18,559 bases of DNA from Corynebacterium sp. (lineage in GTDB: Bacteria; Actinomycetota; Actinomycetes; Mycobacteriales; Mycobacteriaceae), in the NCBI GenBank assembly GCA_030450335.1, contig JAKDIS010000045.1:1-18559 (forward strand), written 5' to 3'. Shown piece by piece: positions 1-8,002 of this stretch. A program made the translations under genes and the position numbers. Under the pieces are notes generated by a model. That model was not told the DNA's origin. It saw only the letters and a list, made by a program, of their open reading frames with translations, and did no database searches. Position 1 is the stretch's first letter. Each line of letters begins with the position of its first letter.

Positions 1-211
1 CGGTGACGGCGGCGACGCCGAGGCGTCCGACGTCCAGACGGAGGCACCCGCCGACGGCGGGGCAATGCTCCTCGCCGAACCGCAGGGACGTGCCGCGTCC
101 CCGGTGAAACCGTCCGGCACCACCAGGTCGAGCACGTCGAGCAGTTCGACGACGCCGACGACCGCGCCCAAGGCGCAGCGTGACGACGCGGAGACCGAAC
201 CGACCGAATAG
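1..211 (+). CDS. C-terminal tail of a protein, probably anti-sigma-D factor RsdA (partial)
   Basis: An open frame enters from the left edge (first whole codon at base 2) and ends at TAG 209-211. The visible 69 residues are low-complexity: acidic and Gly-rich at first, then a Ser/Thr/Pro-rich stretch, then a charged tail ending EPTE. No domain, motif or membrane segment is visible. The identification rests on context only: in Corynebacterium glutamicum and relatives the order sigD-rsdA-(DUF5319 gene)-guaB is conserved, and the next two genes here fit it. RsdA is a membrane-anchored anti-sigma factor that holds SigD, and its family has variable, poorly conserved C-terminal regions. It converges on the DUF5319 gene with a 16-bp gap. 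The reading frame is secure, the name is an inference. Confidence 0.5.
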   Translation, partial: GDGGDAEASDVQTEAPADGGAMLLAEPQGRAASPVKPSGTTRSSTSSSSTTPTTAPKAQRDDAETEPTE

Positions 212-227
212 GTCGGGCGGCTCGGAC

Positions 228-641
228 TCAGCGGCCCCAGCGGCGGAAGGTGCGCGGGCCGCGGCTCAGCCAGTCGGCGGCGTCGGCGTAACCGGCGCAG
301 TAGTCCCAGGGGACGTAGAAGTCGGGGTCGGGGTCCGCACCGGGCTCGTGCACGGGCACGGGGCCGTCGTTCAGCATCGTCGACAGGTTCGACACCAGGA
401 TCGGCCAGTCGTAGTAGTGCAACTCCTGGCAGTCGTCACAGGTCATGGTCACACCCAGGATGCCGCGGGGTTCCAGCAGCTCACGGAAACGACGGACATT
501 CGCCAGATCCTCACGCAGCGCCCCACGCTCCTCGTCGGAGAGGGGTTCGTCCAGCTCCTCGTCGAACAGGGCGGCCGGGTCCTCCGGGTCGCCGGCGAAC
601 GGGTCCGGGGGCATCAGGGAATCGTCGAAGTCCACGCACAT
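228..641 (-). CDS. DUF5319 family protein (conserved actinobacterial hypothetical)
   Basis: A 137-residue acidic, soluble protein with no signal peptide or membrane helix. It opens with MPPDPFAGDPEDP around residues 10-22, has a charged helical stretch at about 35-58, and a CDDC motif at 68-71 followed by HYYDWP. This pattern is typical of the small actinobacterial family DUF5319 encoded between rsdA and guaB; its function is unknown. The CxxC plus C115 could bind a metal or be redox active, but this is a guess. The ATG at 641 gives the longest sensible start, with only a weak AGG upstream. An alternative is GTG at 635 (codon 3), which lies exactly 7 nt after a TACGAT -10 element and would make a leaderless mRNA. 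It is divergent from guaB, so the two may share a control region. Confidence 0.85.
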   Translation of the reverse strand: MCVDFDDSLMPPDPFAGDPEDPAALFDEELDEPLSDEERGALREDLANVRRFRELLEPRGILGVTMTCDDCQELHYYDWPILVSNLSTMLNDGPVPVHEPGADPDPDFYVPWDYCAGYADAADWLSRGPRTFRRWGR

Positions 642-642
642 G

Positions 643-648
643 ATCGTA
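643..648 (-). promoter_or_regulatory. Candidate -10 element of the DUF5319 gene (TACGAT)
   Basis: On the minus strand TACGAT (648 to 643) fits the actinobacterial TANNNT -10 pattern. Seven bases later comes the in-frame GTG at 635-633, the spacing expected when transcription starts on the first base of the start codon. If it is used, the ATG at 641 lies upstream of the RNA start and cannot be the initiator. No convincing -35 is visible. Confidence 0.4.
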
Positions 649-722
649 CCTGTTGCCGGCGGTGAGGGGAACCATGCCAGGGGACCGGTCGCACACCGGG
701 TGCGGATGGCGGACCATGGGGG

Positions 723-742
723 CAGACAGGCTATCCTGTCTG
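723..742. promoter_or_regulatory. Perfect inverted repeat over the presumed guaB promoter
   Basis: The arms CAGACAGG (723-730) and CCTGTCTG (735-742) are perfectly complementary around the 4-bp centre CTAT. The element contains TATCCT (732-737), a plausible -10 for guaB that would place the RNA start near 744 and give a leader of about 50 nt. It lies between the divergent DUF5319 and guaB genes. No T-run follows, so it is not a terminator. The geometry suits a dimeric repressor that covers the -10; the protein is unknown. Confidence 0.5.
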
Positions 743-762
743 GTACAACCCGACGACAGTGA

Positions 763-2325
<1,563 letters not shown>

Positions 2326-2340
2326 GAAACGGTCTCAGCC

Positions 2341-3492
2341 ATGCAGGAACAGGTGAACATCGGGATGGGCCGCACGGCCCGCCGGGTCGTGGGATTCGAC
2401 CAGATCAACATCGTGCCCTCGCGCCGCACGCGCTCCTCGCACGACGTGGACACCACGTGGCGCATCGACGCCTACCGTTTCGACATCCCGTTCATGGCGC
2501 ACCCCTCGGACGCCGTGGTGACCCCGGAGTTCGCCGTGGAGTTCGGCCGCCTCGGCGGTCTGCCCGTCATCAACGCCGAGGGCCTGTGGGGACGCCATCG
2601 CGACCTCGACGGTGCCCTGGAGAAGGTCCGTGCCGCCGCCGGCGACTCCGACCCGCTGGGCCTGCCGGCCTCGGACAACGCCGCCCAGCGCGTGCTGCAG
2701 GAACTGCACGCCGCGCCGCTGGACCGCGGGCTGCTGGCCGAGCGACTGGCCGAGGTGCGCGAGTCCGGTGTGACCTTCGGTGTGCGCGTCTCCCCGCAGA
2801 ACGCCCGCGACTTCGCCCCGGACCTGATCAAGGCCGGTATCGACCTGCTGGTCATCCAGGGCACCCTGGTCTCCGCCGAGCACGTGTACTCCAACGGTGA
2901 GCCGCTGAACCTCAAGGAGTTCATCGGTTCGATCGACGTGCCCGTCATCGCCGGTGGCGTGGTGGACTACACCACCGCCATGCACCTGATGCGTACCGGT
3001 GCCGCCGGCGTGATCGTGGGCTCCGGCACCACCACGAACAGCCAGGCCCTGGGCATCGACGTGCCCATGGCCTCCGCCGTGGCGGACGCCGCGGCCGCCC
3101 GTCTGGACTACCTGGACGAGACCGGTGGACGCTACGTGCACGTCATCGCCGACTCCCACATGGAGTACTCCGGCGACATCGCCAAGGCCATCGCCTGCGG
3201 TGCGGACGCCGTCTCCCTGGGTGCGCCCCTGGCGATGGCGGACAACTCCGGCGGACGCGGCCACTTCTGGCCGTCCGTCGCCGCGCACCCGAGCCTGCCG
3301 CGTGGCGAGGCCGAGGGCGTGTTCGGTGCCTTCGGCGCCCGCGAGACCCTGCCGCTGGAGAAGCTGCTGTTCGGTCCCACGGACAACCCCTACGGTGAGG
3401 AGAACCTGGTCGGCGGGCTGCGCCGTTCCATGGCCAAGTGCGGCTACACCGACCTGAAGAGCTTCCAGAAGGTGCCGCTGGCCGTGCGCTGA
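2341..3492 (+). CDS. guaB3: GuaB3 family IMP dehydrogenase-related protein
   Basis: A 383-residue (beta/alpha)8 protein of the actinobacterial GuaB3 family. It resembles GuaB but has no CBS pair. Its N-terminus (GMGRTARR...IVPSRRTRSS...DTTW...IDAY) and the YLDETGGRYVHVIAD and [22 protein letters not shown] stretches are diagnostic. The loop that holds the catalytic cysteine in GuaB reads GSGTTTNSQALG here (from residue 227), with no cysteine, so classical IMPDH chemistry is unlikely. It may be a regulator or partner of GuaB, or have another activity; the role in actinobacteria is unsettled. It starts at ATG 2341, 15 bp after guaB. AGGAAA just after the guaB stop is the only ribosome-site candidate, suggesting coupling. 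It ends before a strong terminator. Confidence 0.93.
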   Translation: MQEQVNIGMGRTARRVVGFDQINIVPSRRTRSSHDVDTTWRIDAYRFDIPFMAHPSDAVVTPEFAVEFGRLGGLPVINAEGLWGRHRDLDGALEKVRAAAGDSDPLGLPASDNAAQRVLQELHAAPLDRGLLAERLAEVRESGVTFGVRVSPQNARDFAPDLIKAGIDLLVIQGTLVSAEHVYSNGEPLNLKEFIGSIDVPVIAGGVVDYTTAMHLMRTGAAGVIVGSGTTTNSQALGIDVPMASAVADAAAARLDYLDETGGRYVHVIADSHMEYSGDIAKAIACGADAVSLGAPLAMADNSGGRGHFWPSVAAHPSLPRGEAEGVFGAFGARETLPLEKLLFGPTDNPYGEENLVGGLRRSMAKCGYTDLKSFQKVPLAVR

Positions 3493-3507
3493 CGCACGCC
3501 CTCCCTC

Positions 3508-3564
3508 AAAACCCCGCGCGGTTGGTGGTCCGGATTTCTCGGACCGACGACCGCGCGGGGTTTT
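3508..3564. terminator. Bidirectional terminator between guaB3 and the Na/Pi cotransporter gene
   Basis: A 15-bp perfect outer stem joins 3508-3522 (AAAACCCCGCGCGGT) to 3550-3564 (ACCGCGCGGGGTTTT). Inside is a second 6-bp stem, GGTCCG (3527-3532) with CGGACC (3540-3545), separated by a 4x4 internal loop. T-runs occur at the 3' side on both strands (GGTTTTT on plus, GGTTTT on minus), so it can end both convergent transcripts. Confidence 0.92.
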
Positions 3565-3571
3565 TGGTGTT

Positions 3572-4840
3572 CTAGAGCAGCACGGTGAGCAGGATCAGCG
3601 TGGCCGGCAGCACCAGGAACATGCCGATGACCCAGCCGGCCACGTAGAGCTTGTTGCGCGCACCGAGGCGCGCCAGCGTGGTAGCCCCGGCCAGCGGGAT
3701 CCACCGCAGGAAGGGCAGTCCGTAGATCACCAGCAGGGCGAAGACGTTGTAGAGCACGTGCACGAGCGCGGCCTGCAGGGCGAGTTCGGCCTCGGGGCCG
3801 CTGAAGGCGAAGGCGGCGATGAGGGCGGTCAGCGTGGTGCCCACGTTGGCACCGAGGGTGAACGGGTAGACCTGCCGCAGGGAGAAGGTGCCGGACCCGG
3901 CGAGGGGGACGATCAGGGAGGTCGTGGTCGAGGAGGACTGGACCATCACGGTGATCAGTGTGCCGGAGGCGATGCCGGAGACCGGACCGCGTCCGATGGC
4001 GGTGTGCAGCACCTTCTCGGCGCGTCCGACCATGACGACCTTGAGCAGCGTCCCGATCACGCTGATCACCCCGAGGATCAGCGCGATGCCGACCAGGATG
4101 AGCAGAATGCCGTCCCACGGGCCGGGCAGGACGCCGGACGCCGCGACGATCGCGTCGCCCAGGGGCTCGGTCACGCCGGTCACGGCGTCGCCGAGACCGC
4201 CGAAGACGGTGGCCAGGATGCCACCGTCACTGCCGGCCATCTGGTGGGAGAGCCAGCCGGAGGACTTCTCGAGGATGCCGAAGGCGAGTTCGAGGGGGAG
4301 GAAGATCACCACGGCGAGCAGGTTGTAGCAGTCGTGGATGGACGCGGCGGCGAAGGCGCGGCGGAAGGACTCGCGGTCGCGGACCATGCCCAGGCTGACC
4401 AGGGTGCTGGTGATCGTGGTCCCCACGTTCGCCCCGATGAGCATGGGGATGGCGGTGGCCATGGGCAGTCCACCGGCGCAGAGTCCGACGATGATGGCGG
4501 TGACCGTGGTGGACGACTGGATCAGCGCGGTGGCCAGCAGCCCGATCATCAGGGCGACCAGCGGGTTGGACGCGAAGGCGAAGAGCTCCTCCGCCTGGCC
4601 GCCGGTCGCTGCCTTGAACCCGTCGCCGACCACGGAGACCGCGGTGATCAGCAGGTAGATGCCCAGCGCCACCCCGATCCAGTTGGCCCAGGCCAGGGGT
4701 TTCCCGTGGAGTCCGAGGCGGGTGAAGGGACTGCGCACCGGTGCGGGTGCGGGGTTCACACCTGCAACTGTGGTGTCGTTCGTGGTGTCGTCCGTGGTGT
4801 CGCGGACGACGGACGGGTGGTCGGTGACCTCTGCCGGCAC
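3572..4840 (-). CDS. Na+/phosphate cotransporter family protein (NptA-like)
   Basis: A 422-residue membrane protein of the Na/Pi-cotransporter family (PF02690), predicted to import inorganic phosphate with sodium. The inverted-repeat architecture is visible: QSSTTVTA at 108-115 and GANVGTT at 136-142 in the first half, QSSSTTTSLIVPL at 301-313 and GANVGTT at 330-336 in the second. Hydrophobic helices start near residue 52. No C-terminal PhoU domain is present. The start chosen is GTG 4840, with GGAG 6 nt upstream and a TACACT -10 further upstream. The frame stays open to 5038, but that would overlap guaA. The cytosolic N-terminus is Asp/Thr-rich because of a 12-bp tandem repeat. It sits on the opposite strand between guaB3 and guaA, where C. 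glutamicum also has a permease gene. Confidence 0.9.
   Translation of the reverse strand: MPAEVTDHPSVVRDTTDDTTNDTTVAGVNPAPAPVRSPFTRLGLHGKPLAWANWIGVALGIYLLITAVSVVGDGFKAATGGQAEELFAFASNPLVALMIGLLATALIQSSTTVTAIIVGLCAGGLPMATAIPMLIGANVGTTITSTLVSLGMVRDRESFRRAFAAASIHDCYNLLAVVIFLPLELAFGILEKSSGWLSHQMAGSDGGILATVFGGLGDAVTGVTEPLGDAIVAASGVLPGPWDGILLILVGIALILGVISVIGTLLKVVMVGRAEKVLHTAIGRGPVSGIASGTLITVMVQSSSTTTSLIVPLAGSGTFSLRQVYPFTLGANVGTTLTALIAAFAFSGPEAELALQAALVHVLYNVFALLVIYGLPFLRWIPLAGATTLARLGARNKLYVAGWVIGMFLVLPATLILLTVLL
4770..4805. repeat. Three 12-bp tandem repeats in the transporter gene
   Basis: GTGGTGTCGTTC (4770-4781), GTGGTGTCGTCC (4782-4793) and GTGGTGTCGCGG (4794-4805) follow each other without gaps. 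On the coding (minus) strand they give DTTDDTTNDTT. The unit is a multiple of three, so copy-number changes would keep the reading frame. Confidence 0.85.
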
Positions 4841-4889
4841 GTGGGGCTCCGTTTCCTGGTCGACTACGTGTCGTGGGGTACTGCCGTCG

Positions 4890-4895
4890 AGTGTA
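4890..4895 (-). promoter_or_regulatory. Candidate -10 of the Na/Pi cotransporter gene (TACACT)
   Basis: TACACT reads on the minus strand from 4895 to 4890, with TTCGCC as a poor -35 17 bp upstream. The RNA would start near 4883 and give a leader of about 43 nt that includes the GGAG ahead of GTG 4840, supporting that start. Confidence 0.4.
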
Positions 4896-4997
4896 TGGGG
4901 TTCACCCTGGTTGGCGAATTCGGGAGGTGAACGGCGAATGAACTCTCCCGGCACGGCCTGCAGGGTGACCGGCGGTATCGGCTGGTGGGACGTTCGG

Positions 4998-5003
4998 TAG
5001 AGT
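4998..5003 (+). promoter_or_regulatory. guaA -10 element (TAGAGT), probably a leaderless promoter
   Basis: TAGAGT ends 7 bases before the GTG start codon of guaA at 5011, so transcription should begin at or next to the G of the start codon. No ribosome-binding site precedes guaA, which fits a leaderless mRNA. The -35 region (GTATCG around 4975-4980) is weak. Confidence 0.6.
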
Positions 5004-5010
5004 TGGCGTC

Positions 5011-6603
5011 GTGACACATCAGCAGCAGTCCGGCGCATCTGCCGACAGTCCCCGTCCCGTCCTCGTCGTCGACTTCGGCGCGCAGTACGCGCAACTCATC
5101 GCACGCCGCGTGCGTGAGGCGCGGCTGTACTCCGAGGTCGTCCCGCACTCCATGTCCGCCGAGGAGGTCGCCGCGAAGAACCCGGCGGCGCTGATCCTCT
5201 CCGGCGGCCCGTCCTCCGTCTACGCCGACGGCGCCCCCGCCCTGCAGAAGGAACTGCTGGAGCTGGGTGTTCCGGTCCTCGGCATCTGCTACGGCTTCCA
5301 GGCGATGACCCACGCCCTCGGCGGCACGGTCGCGCACACCGGTGACCGTGAGTACGGCCGTACCGAGATCTCGGTCGACGGCGGTTCCTTGCACAACGGT
5401 TTCGAGTCCAGCCACCAGGCGTGGATGAGCCACGGCGACGCGGTGAGCGAGGCCCCGGCGGGCTTCACCGTCACCGCGCACTCCGACGGCGCACCGGTCG
5501 CCGCGTTCGAGTGCCTGGACAAGCGCATGGCGGGCGTCCAGTACCACCCGGAGGTCCAGCACTCCCCGCACGGCCAGGAGGTGCTGACCCGCTTCCTGTA
5601 CGACGTCGCCGGTCTGGAACCCACCTGGACGGCGGGCAACATCGCCGAGCAGCTCGTCGCCGCCGTGCGCGAGCAGGTCGGCCCCGAAGGTCGTGCGATC
5701 TGCGGGCTGTCCGGCGGCGTGGACTCCGCCGTGGCCGCCGCGATCGTGCAGGAGGCCATCGGCGACCGGTTGACCTGTGTCTTCGTCGACCACGGGCTGC
5801 TGCGTGCCGGCGAGCGTGAGCAGGTCGAGCACGACTTCGTCGCGGCGACCGGCGCGAAGCTGGTCACCCTCGACGAGCGGGCGGCGTTCCTGGACAAGCT
5901 GTCCGGGCTCACCGACCCGGAGGCCAAGCGCAAGGCGATCGGCGCGGAGTTCATCCGTTCCTTCGAGCGTGCGGTCACCGGTGTGCTCGAGGACGCCCCG
6001 GAGGGCTCCTCGGTGGACTTCCTGGTCCAGGGCACCCTGTACCCGGACGTCGTGGAGTCCGGCGGTGGTTCGGGCACGGCGAACATCAAGAGCCACCACA
6101 ACGTCGGCGGTCTGCCGGACGACGTGGAGTTCACCCTCGTCGAGCCGCTGCGTCTGCTGTTCAAGGACGAGGTCCGTGCGGTGGGCCGCGAGCTCGGCCT
6201 GCCGGAGGTCATCGTGGGACGCCAGCCGTTCCCCGGGCCGGGCCTGGGTATCCGCATCATCGGTGAGGTCACCGAGGACCGTCTGGAGACCCTGCGTGCC
6301 GCGGACGCCATCGCGCGTGCCGAGCTGACCGCCGCCGGGTTGGACAACACGATCTGGCAGTGCCCGGTCGTGCTGCTCGCCGACGTGCGTTCGGTGGGTG
6401 TGCAGGGCGACGGCCGTACCTACGGCCACCCGGTCGTCCTGCGCCCGGTGACCAGTGAGGACGCCATGACGGCGGACTGGACCCGGGTGCCCTACGAGAC
6501 CCTGGAGCGGATCTCGACGCGGATCACCAACGAGGTCGCCGAGGTCAACCGTGTGGTGCTGGACGTGACCAGCAAGCCGCCGGGAACCATCGAGTGGGAG
6601 TGA
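5011..6603 (+). CDS. guaA: GMP synthase, glutamine-hydrolysing (GuaA)
   Basis: A 530-residue cytosolic enzyme that aminates XMP to GMP using glutamine and ATP, the step after GuaB. The N-terminal class I glutamine amidotransferase domain has its nucleophile Cys93 in GICYGFQAM and the His179/Glu181 pair in YHPEV. The ATP pyrophosphatase domain follows, with the P-loop SGGVDS at 234-239. The C-terminal dimerisation domain (about 410-530) ends in KPPGTIEWE, the usual family ending. The GTG start at 5011 has no ribosome site but is ideally placed after a TAGAGT -10. The gene is separated from guaB-guaB3 by the inverted transporter gene and so has its own promoter. A strong hairpin follows. Confidence 0.97.
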   Translation: MTHQQQSGASADSPRPVLVVDFGAQYAQLIARRVREARLYSEVVPHSMSAEEVAAKNPAALILSGGPSSVYADGAPALQKELLELGVPVLGICYGFQAMTHALGGTVAHTGDREYGRTEISVDGGSLHNGFESSHQAWMSHGDAVSEAPAGFTVTAHSDGAPVAAFECLDKRMAGVQYHPEVQHSPHGQEVLTRFLYDVAGLEPTWTAGNIAEQLVAAVREQVGPEGRAICGLSGGVDSAVAAAIVQEAIGDRLTCVFVDHGLLRAGEREQVEHDFVAATGAKLVTLDERAAFLDKLSGLTDPEAKRKAIGAEFIRSFERAVTGVLEDAPEGSSVDFLVQGTLYPDVVESGGGSGTANIKSHHNVGGLPDDVEFTLVEPLRLLFKDEVRAVGRELGLPEVIVGRQPFPGPGLGIRIIGEVTEDRLETLRAADAIARAELTAAGLDNTIWQCPVVLLADVRSVGVQGDGRTYGHPVVLRPVTSEDAMTADWTRVPYETLERISTRITNEVAEVNRVVLDVTSKPPGTIEWE

Positions 6604-6620
6604 GTCCACTCCCCGCGGCC

Positions 6621-6660
6621 TGACCCCCTCCCCGTTCTACGGGGAGGGGGTCAGTTGTTT
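6621..6660 (+). terminator. guaA terminator overlapping the end of the convergent gene
   Basis: A perfect 13-bp stem, TGACCCCCTCCCC (6621-6633) with GGGGAGGGGGTCA (6641-6653), closes a 7-nt loop and is followed by GTTGTTT (6654-6660). The tail works only for guaA on the plus strand. The last three bases of the stem (TCA, 6651-6653) are the TGA stop codon of the convergent membrane protein gene. Confidence 0.85.
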
Positions 6661-7106
6661 CCTCTGGCAGCGTCGGTAGCGTTAGCGAGGTCCTCGAGCT
6701 CACGGGTGCCGTCGATGCGGGGGACGACCTGCCAGGTGTACACCCCGGCGATGGCCCAGGCGATCACGGCGATGGCCCAGTTGTTGAACTGGAAGCCGGG
6801 CACCAGCATCAGGGCCAGCCAGATGGGGAAGAGGGGGACGACCTGCTTGATGCGGGTGGTGTAGCGGTCGCCGCGGGCCTCGACGGCGGCGCGCACGTCG
6901 TGGCGGTAGGGGTGGCTGAACAGGCAGAGTAGGCCGGCGGCGAGGAAGACCAGCATCAGGACGACCCGGACCCCGGTGGGCAGCGGCGTGGCCAGTGCGC
7001 CCACCCCGGCGCCGATGAGGGCTGCGACGCCCGCGCGTAGTGCGCGTGGGGTGACGGGTGTGGGGTCGACGTGGTCGGTGCCGGAGGGTGTCTCGCTGCG
7101 TGCCAT
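6651..7106 (-). CDS. Small four-helix membrane protein, function unknown
   Basis: A 151-residue protein. After a short polar N-terminus rich in Thr and Pro come two close hydrophobic segments (about 22-42 and 46-64), a charged loop with HPYRHDVRAAVEARGDRY, two more hydrophobic segments (about 88-104 and 108-126), and a polar tail. No catalytic motif is visible. The ATG at 7106 is preceded by no ribosome site but by TAGCAT 8 nt upstream, so the mRNA may be leaderless. The gene is convergent with guaA, whose terminator covers its stop codon, and divergent from imuA'. It may be a corynebacterial conserved membrane protein; no function can be inferred. Confidence 0.82.
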   Translation of the reverse strand: MARSETPSGTDHVDPTPVTPRALRAGVAALIGAGVGALATPLPTGVRVVLMLVFLAAGLLCLFSHPYRHDVRAAVEARGDRYTTRIKQVVPLFPIWLALMLVPGFQFNNWAIAVIAWAIAGVYTWQVVPRIDGTRELEDLANATDAARGNN

Positions 7107-7114
7107 GGCTGTCC

Positions 7115-7120
7115 ATGCTA
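7115..7120 (-). promoter_or_regulatory. Candidate -10 of the membrane protein gene (TAGCAT)
   Basis: TAGCAT reads on the minus strand from 7120 to 7115, 8 bases before the ATG at 7106. Its -35 position would fall on 7138-7143 and so overlap the -35 of the divergent imuA' promoter; no good -35 sequence is seen. Confidence 0.4.
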
Positions 7121-7135
7121 GCCGGACGAGGGGGT

Positions 7136-7164
7136 TTGACCGTCACCCGCCGGCCGAATAGGCT
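7136..7164 (+). promoter_or_regulatory. Sigma-A-type promoter of imuA'-imuB
   Basis: TTGACC (7136-7141) and TAGGCT (7159-7164) are separated by exactly 17 bp. This is the only near-consensus -35/-10 pair noticed in the window. The RNA start is expected near 7171, directly upstream of the SOS box at 7174-7189, and the leader to GTG 7283 would be about 110 nt. Confidence 0.7.
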
Positions 7165-7173
7165 GGCACGGGA

Positions 7174-7189
7174 TAGAACGGATGTTCTA
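7174..7189. promoter_or_regulatory. LexA (SOS) box of imuA'-imuB
   Basis: TAGAAC-GGAT-GTTCTA has perfectly palindromic 6-bp arms and contains the GAAC-N4-GTTC core of the actinobacterial LexA site (TCGAAC-N4-GTTCGA). It starts about 3 bp after the predicted RNA start, where bound LexA would block transcription. The downstream genes are classic LexA targets in mycobacteria. Confidence 0.88.
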
Positions 7190-7282
7190 ATTGCCGAACG
7201 CGCCCGGGCGATCATGTCCTGGCCAGCGCCTAGTCTGGGTTCCGGTGTCGTGAACAGGGTCGTGGATGAGGAGGTGAGGGCG

Positions 7283-8002
7283 GTGGAGGAACGGGACCGG
7301 GGGAGCATCGTCGCCGACCTGCGCAGCCGGATCGCGACCATCAGCGGCGGCGACACGAAGGTAGTCGTCGAACCTGCCGAACCTGCCGCTCCTGCCGGCT
7401 CGCCCCACGTCACCGTCCCGGACTGGTTGGCCGGTTCGCTGGGCGCCGGAGGCCTGCCGCAGGGTGCGGTCACCGCGGCGGACGACTGCCCCGCCGCCCT
7501 GGTGGACGTGCTGGCCACGCTGACCGCGTCCGGTGGGTGTGCGGCGGTCGTCGGCTACCCGCGGCTGGCGGTGGCGGCGGTGGAGGCCGCCGGCGGGGAC
7601 CTGGAGCGCCTGGTGCTGGTGCCGGACCCCGTACCGCACGCCTCGGCGGTGCTCGGGACCCTGGTCGAGGGTCTGGACCTGGTGGTCTACGCGGCCCCGG
7701 CGGCGGTGTCGCCGTCGGCGGCACGTCCGGTGGAGGCCCGGCTGCGCCGCAGCAGTTGTGCGCTGCTGGTGTGCTCGGGTGTGCGTTCCTGGCCGGGTGC
7801 GCGTCTGCACCTGTCGTGGCGTACGGAGGGCGTCACCGGGCTGGGCGTGGGCTCCGGCCGGGTGCGCGGTGTGTCGGTGGCTGGTCAGGCGTGGGGTCAG
7901 GGGCAGCCGCCGCGGACGTTCAGCGGCACAGTCGGCACGGTGGGCACAGCTGCCACGGCAGCTCCCGCCCTGCAGGACGCCCCGCGGGAGCGTGCGTTGT
8001 GA
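7283..8002 (+). CDS. imuA': ImuA' - SOS mutasome accessory protein
   Basis: A 239-residue RecA-fold-related protein that, in mycobacteria, works with ImuB and DnaE2 in damage-induced mutagenesis. The family pattern is clear: an N-terminal VADLRSRIATISGG stretch, GGLPQGAVTAADDCPAALVDVLATL where a RecA-like ATPase would have Walker A (the P-loop Gly and Lys are gone), CAAVVGYPRLAVAAVEAAG, and DLERLVLVPDPVPH. The C-terminal 40 residues are Gly/Thr/Ala-rich and variable. GTG 7283 was chosen because AGGAGG (7269-7274) lies 8 nt upstream; ATG 7214 and GTG 7250 are in frame but lack ribosome sites. The stop overlaps the imuB start in GTGA. The SOS box upstream predicts LexA control. Confidence 0.88.
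   Translation: MEERDRGSIVADLRSRIATISGGDTKVVVEPAEPAAPAGSPHVTVPDWLAGSLGAGGLPQGAVTAADDCPAALVDVLATLTASGGCAAVVGYPRLAVAAVEAAGGDLERLVLVPDPVPHASAVLGTLVEGLDLVVYAAPAAVSPSAARPVEARLRRSSCALLVCSGVRSWPGARLHLSWRTEGVTGLGVGSGRVRGVSVAGQAWGQGQPPRTFSGTVGTVGTAATAAPALQDAPRERAL

Noticed and set aside
200..216. CCGACC-GAATA-GGTCGG hairpin at the end of the first gene
   Set aside because: The stem is only 6 bp and no T-run follows on either strand, so it is not supported as a terminator.
4841..5038. Longer N-terminus of the Na/Pi cotransporter
   Set aside because: It would overlap the guaA start and the candidate promoter TACACT (4890-4895). GTG 4840 has a GGAG at good distance.
7231..7236. TAGTCT as the imuA' -10 element
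   Set aside because: It has no -35 and lies over 40 bp beyond the SOS box; the TTGACC-N17-TAGGCT pair fits far better.
7537..7998. Upstream extension of the imuB frame
   Set aside because: It lies over imuA' in another frame and has shadow composition. GTG 7999 overlaps the imuA' stop in GTGA and begins the homologous VVVLWFPDWP stretch.
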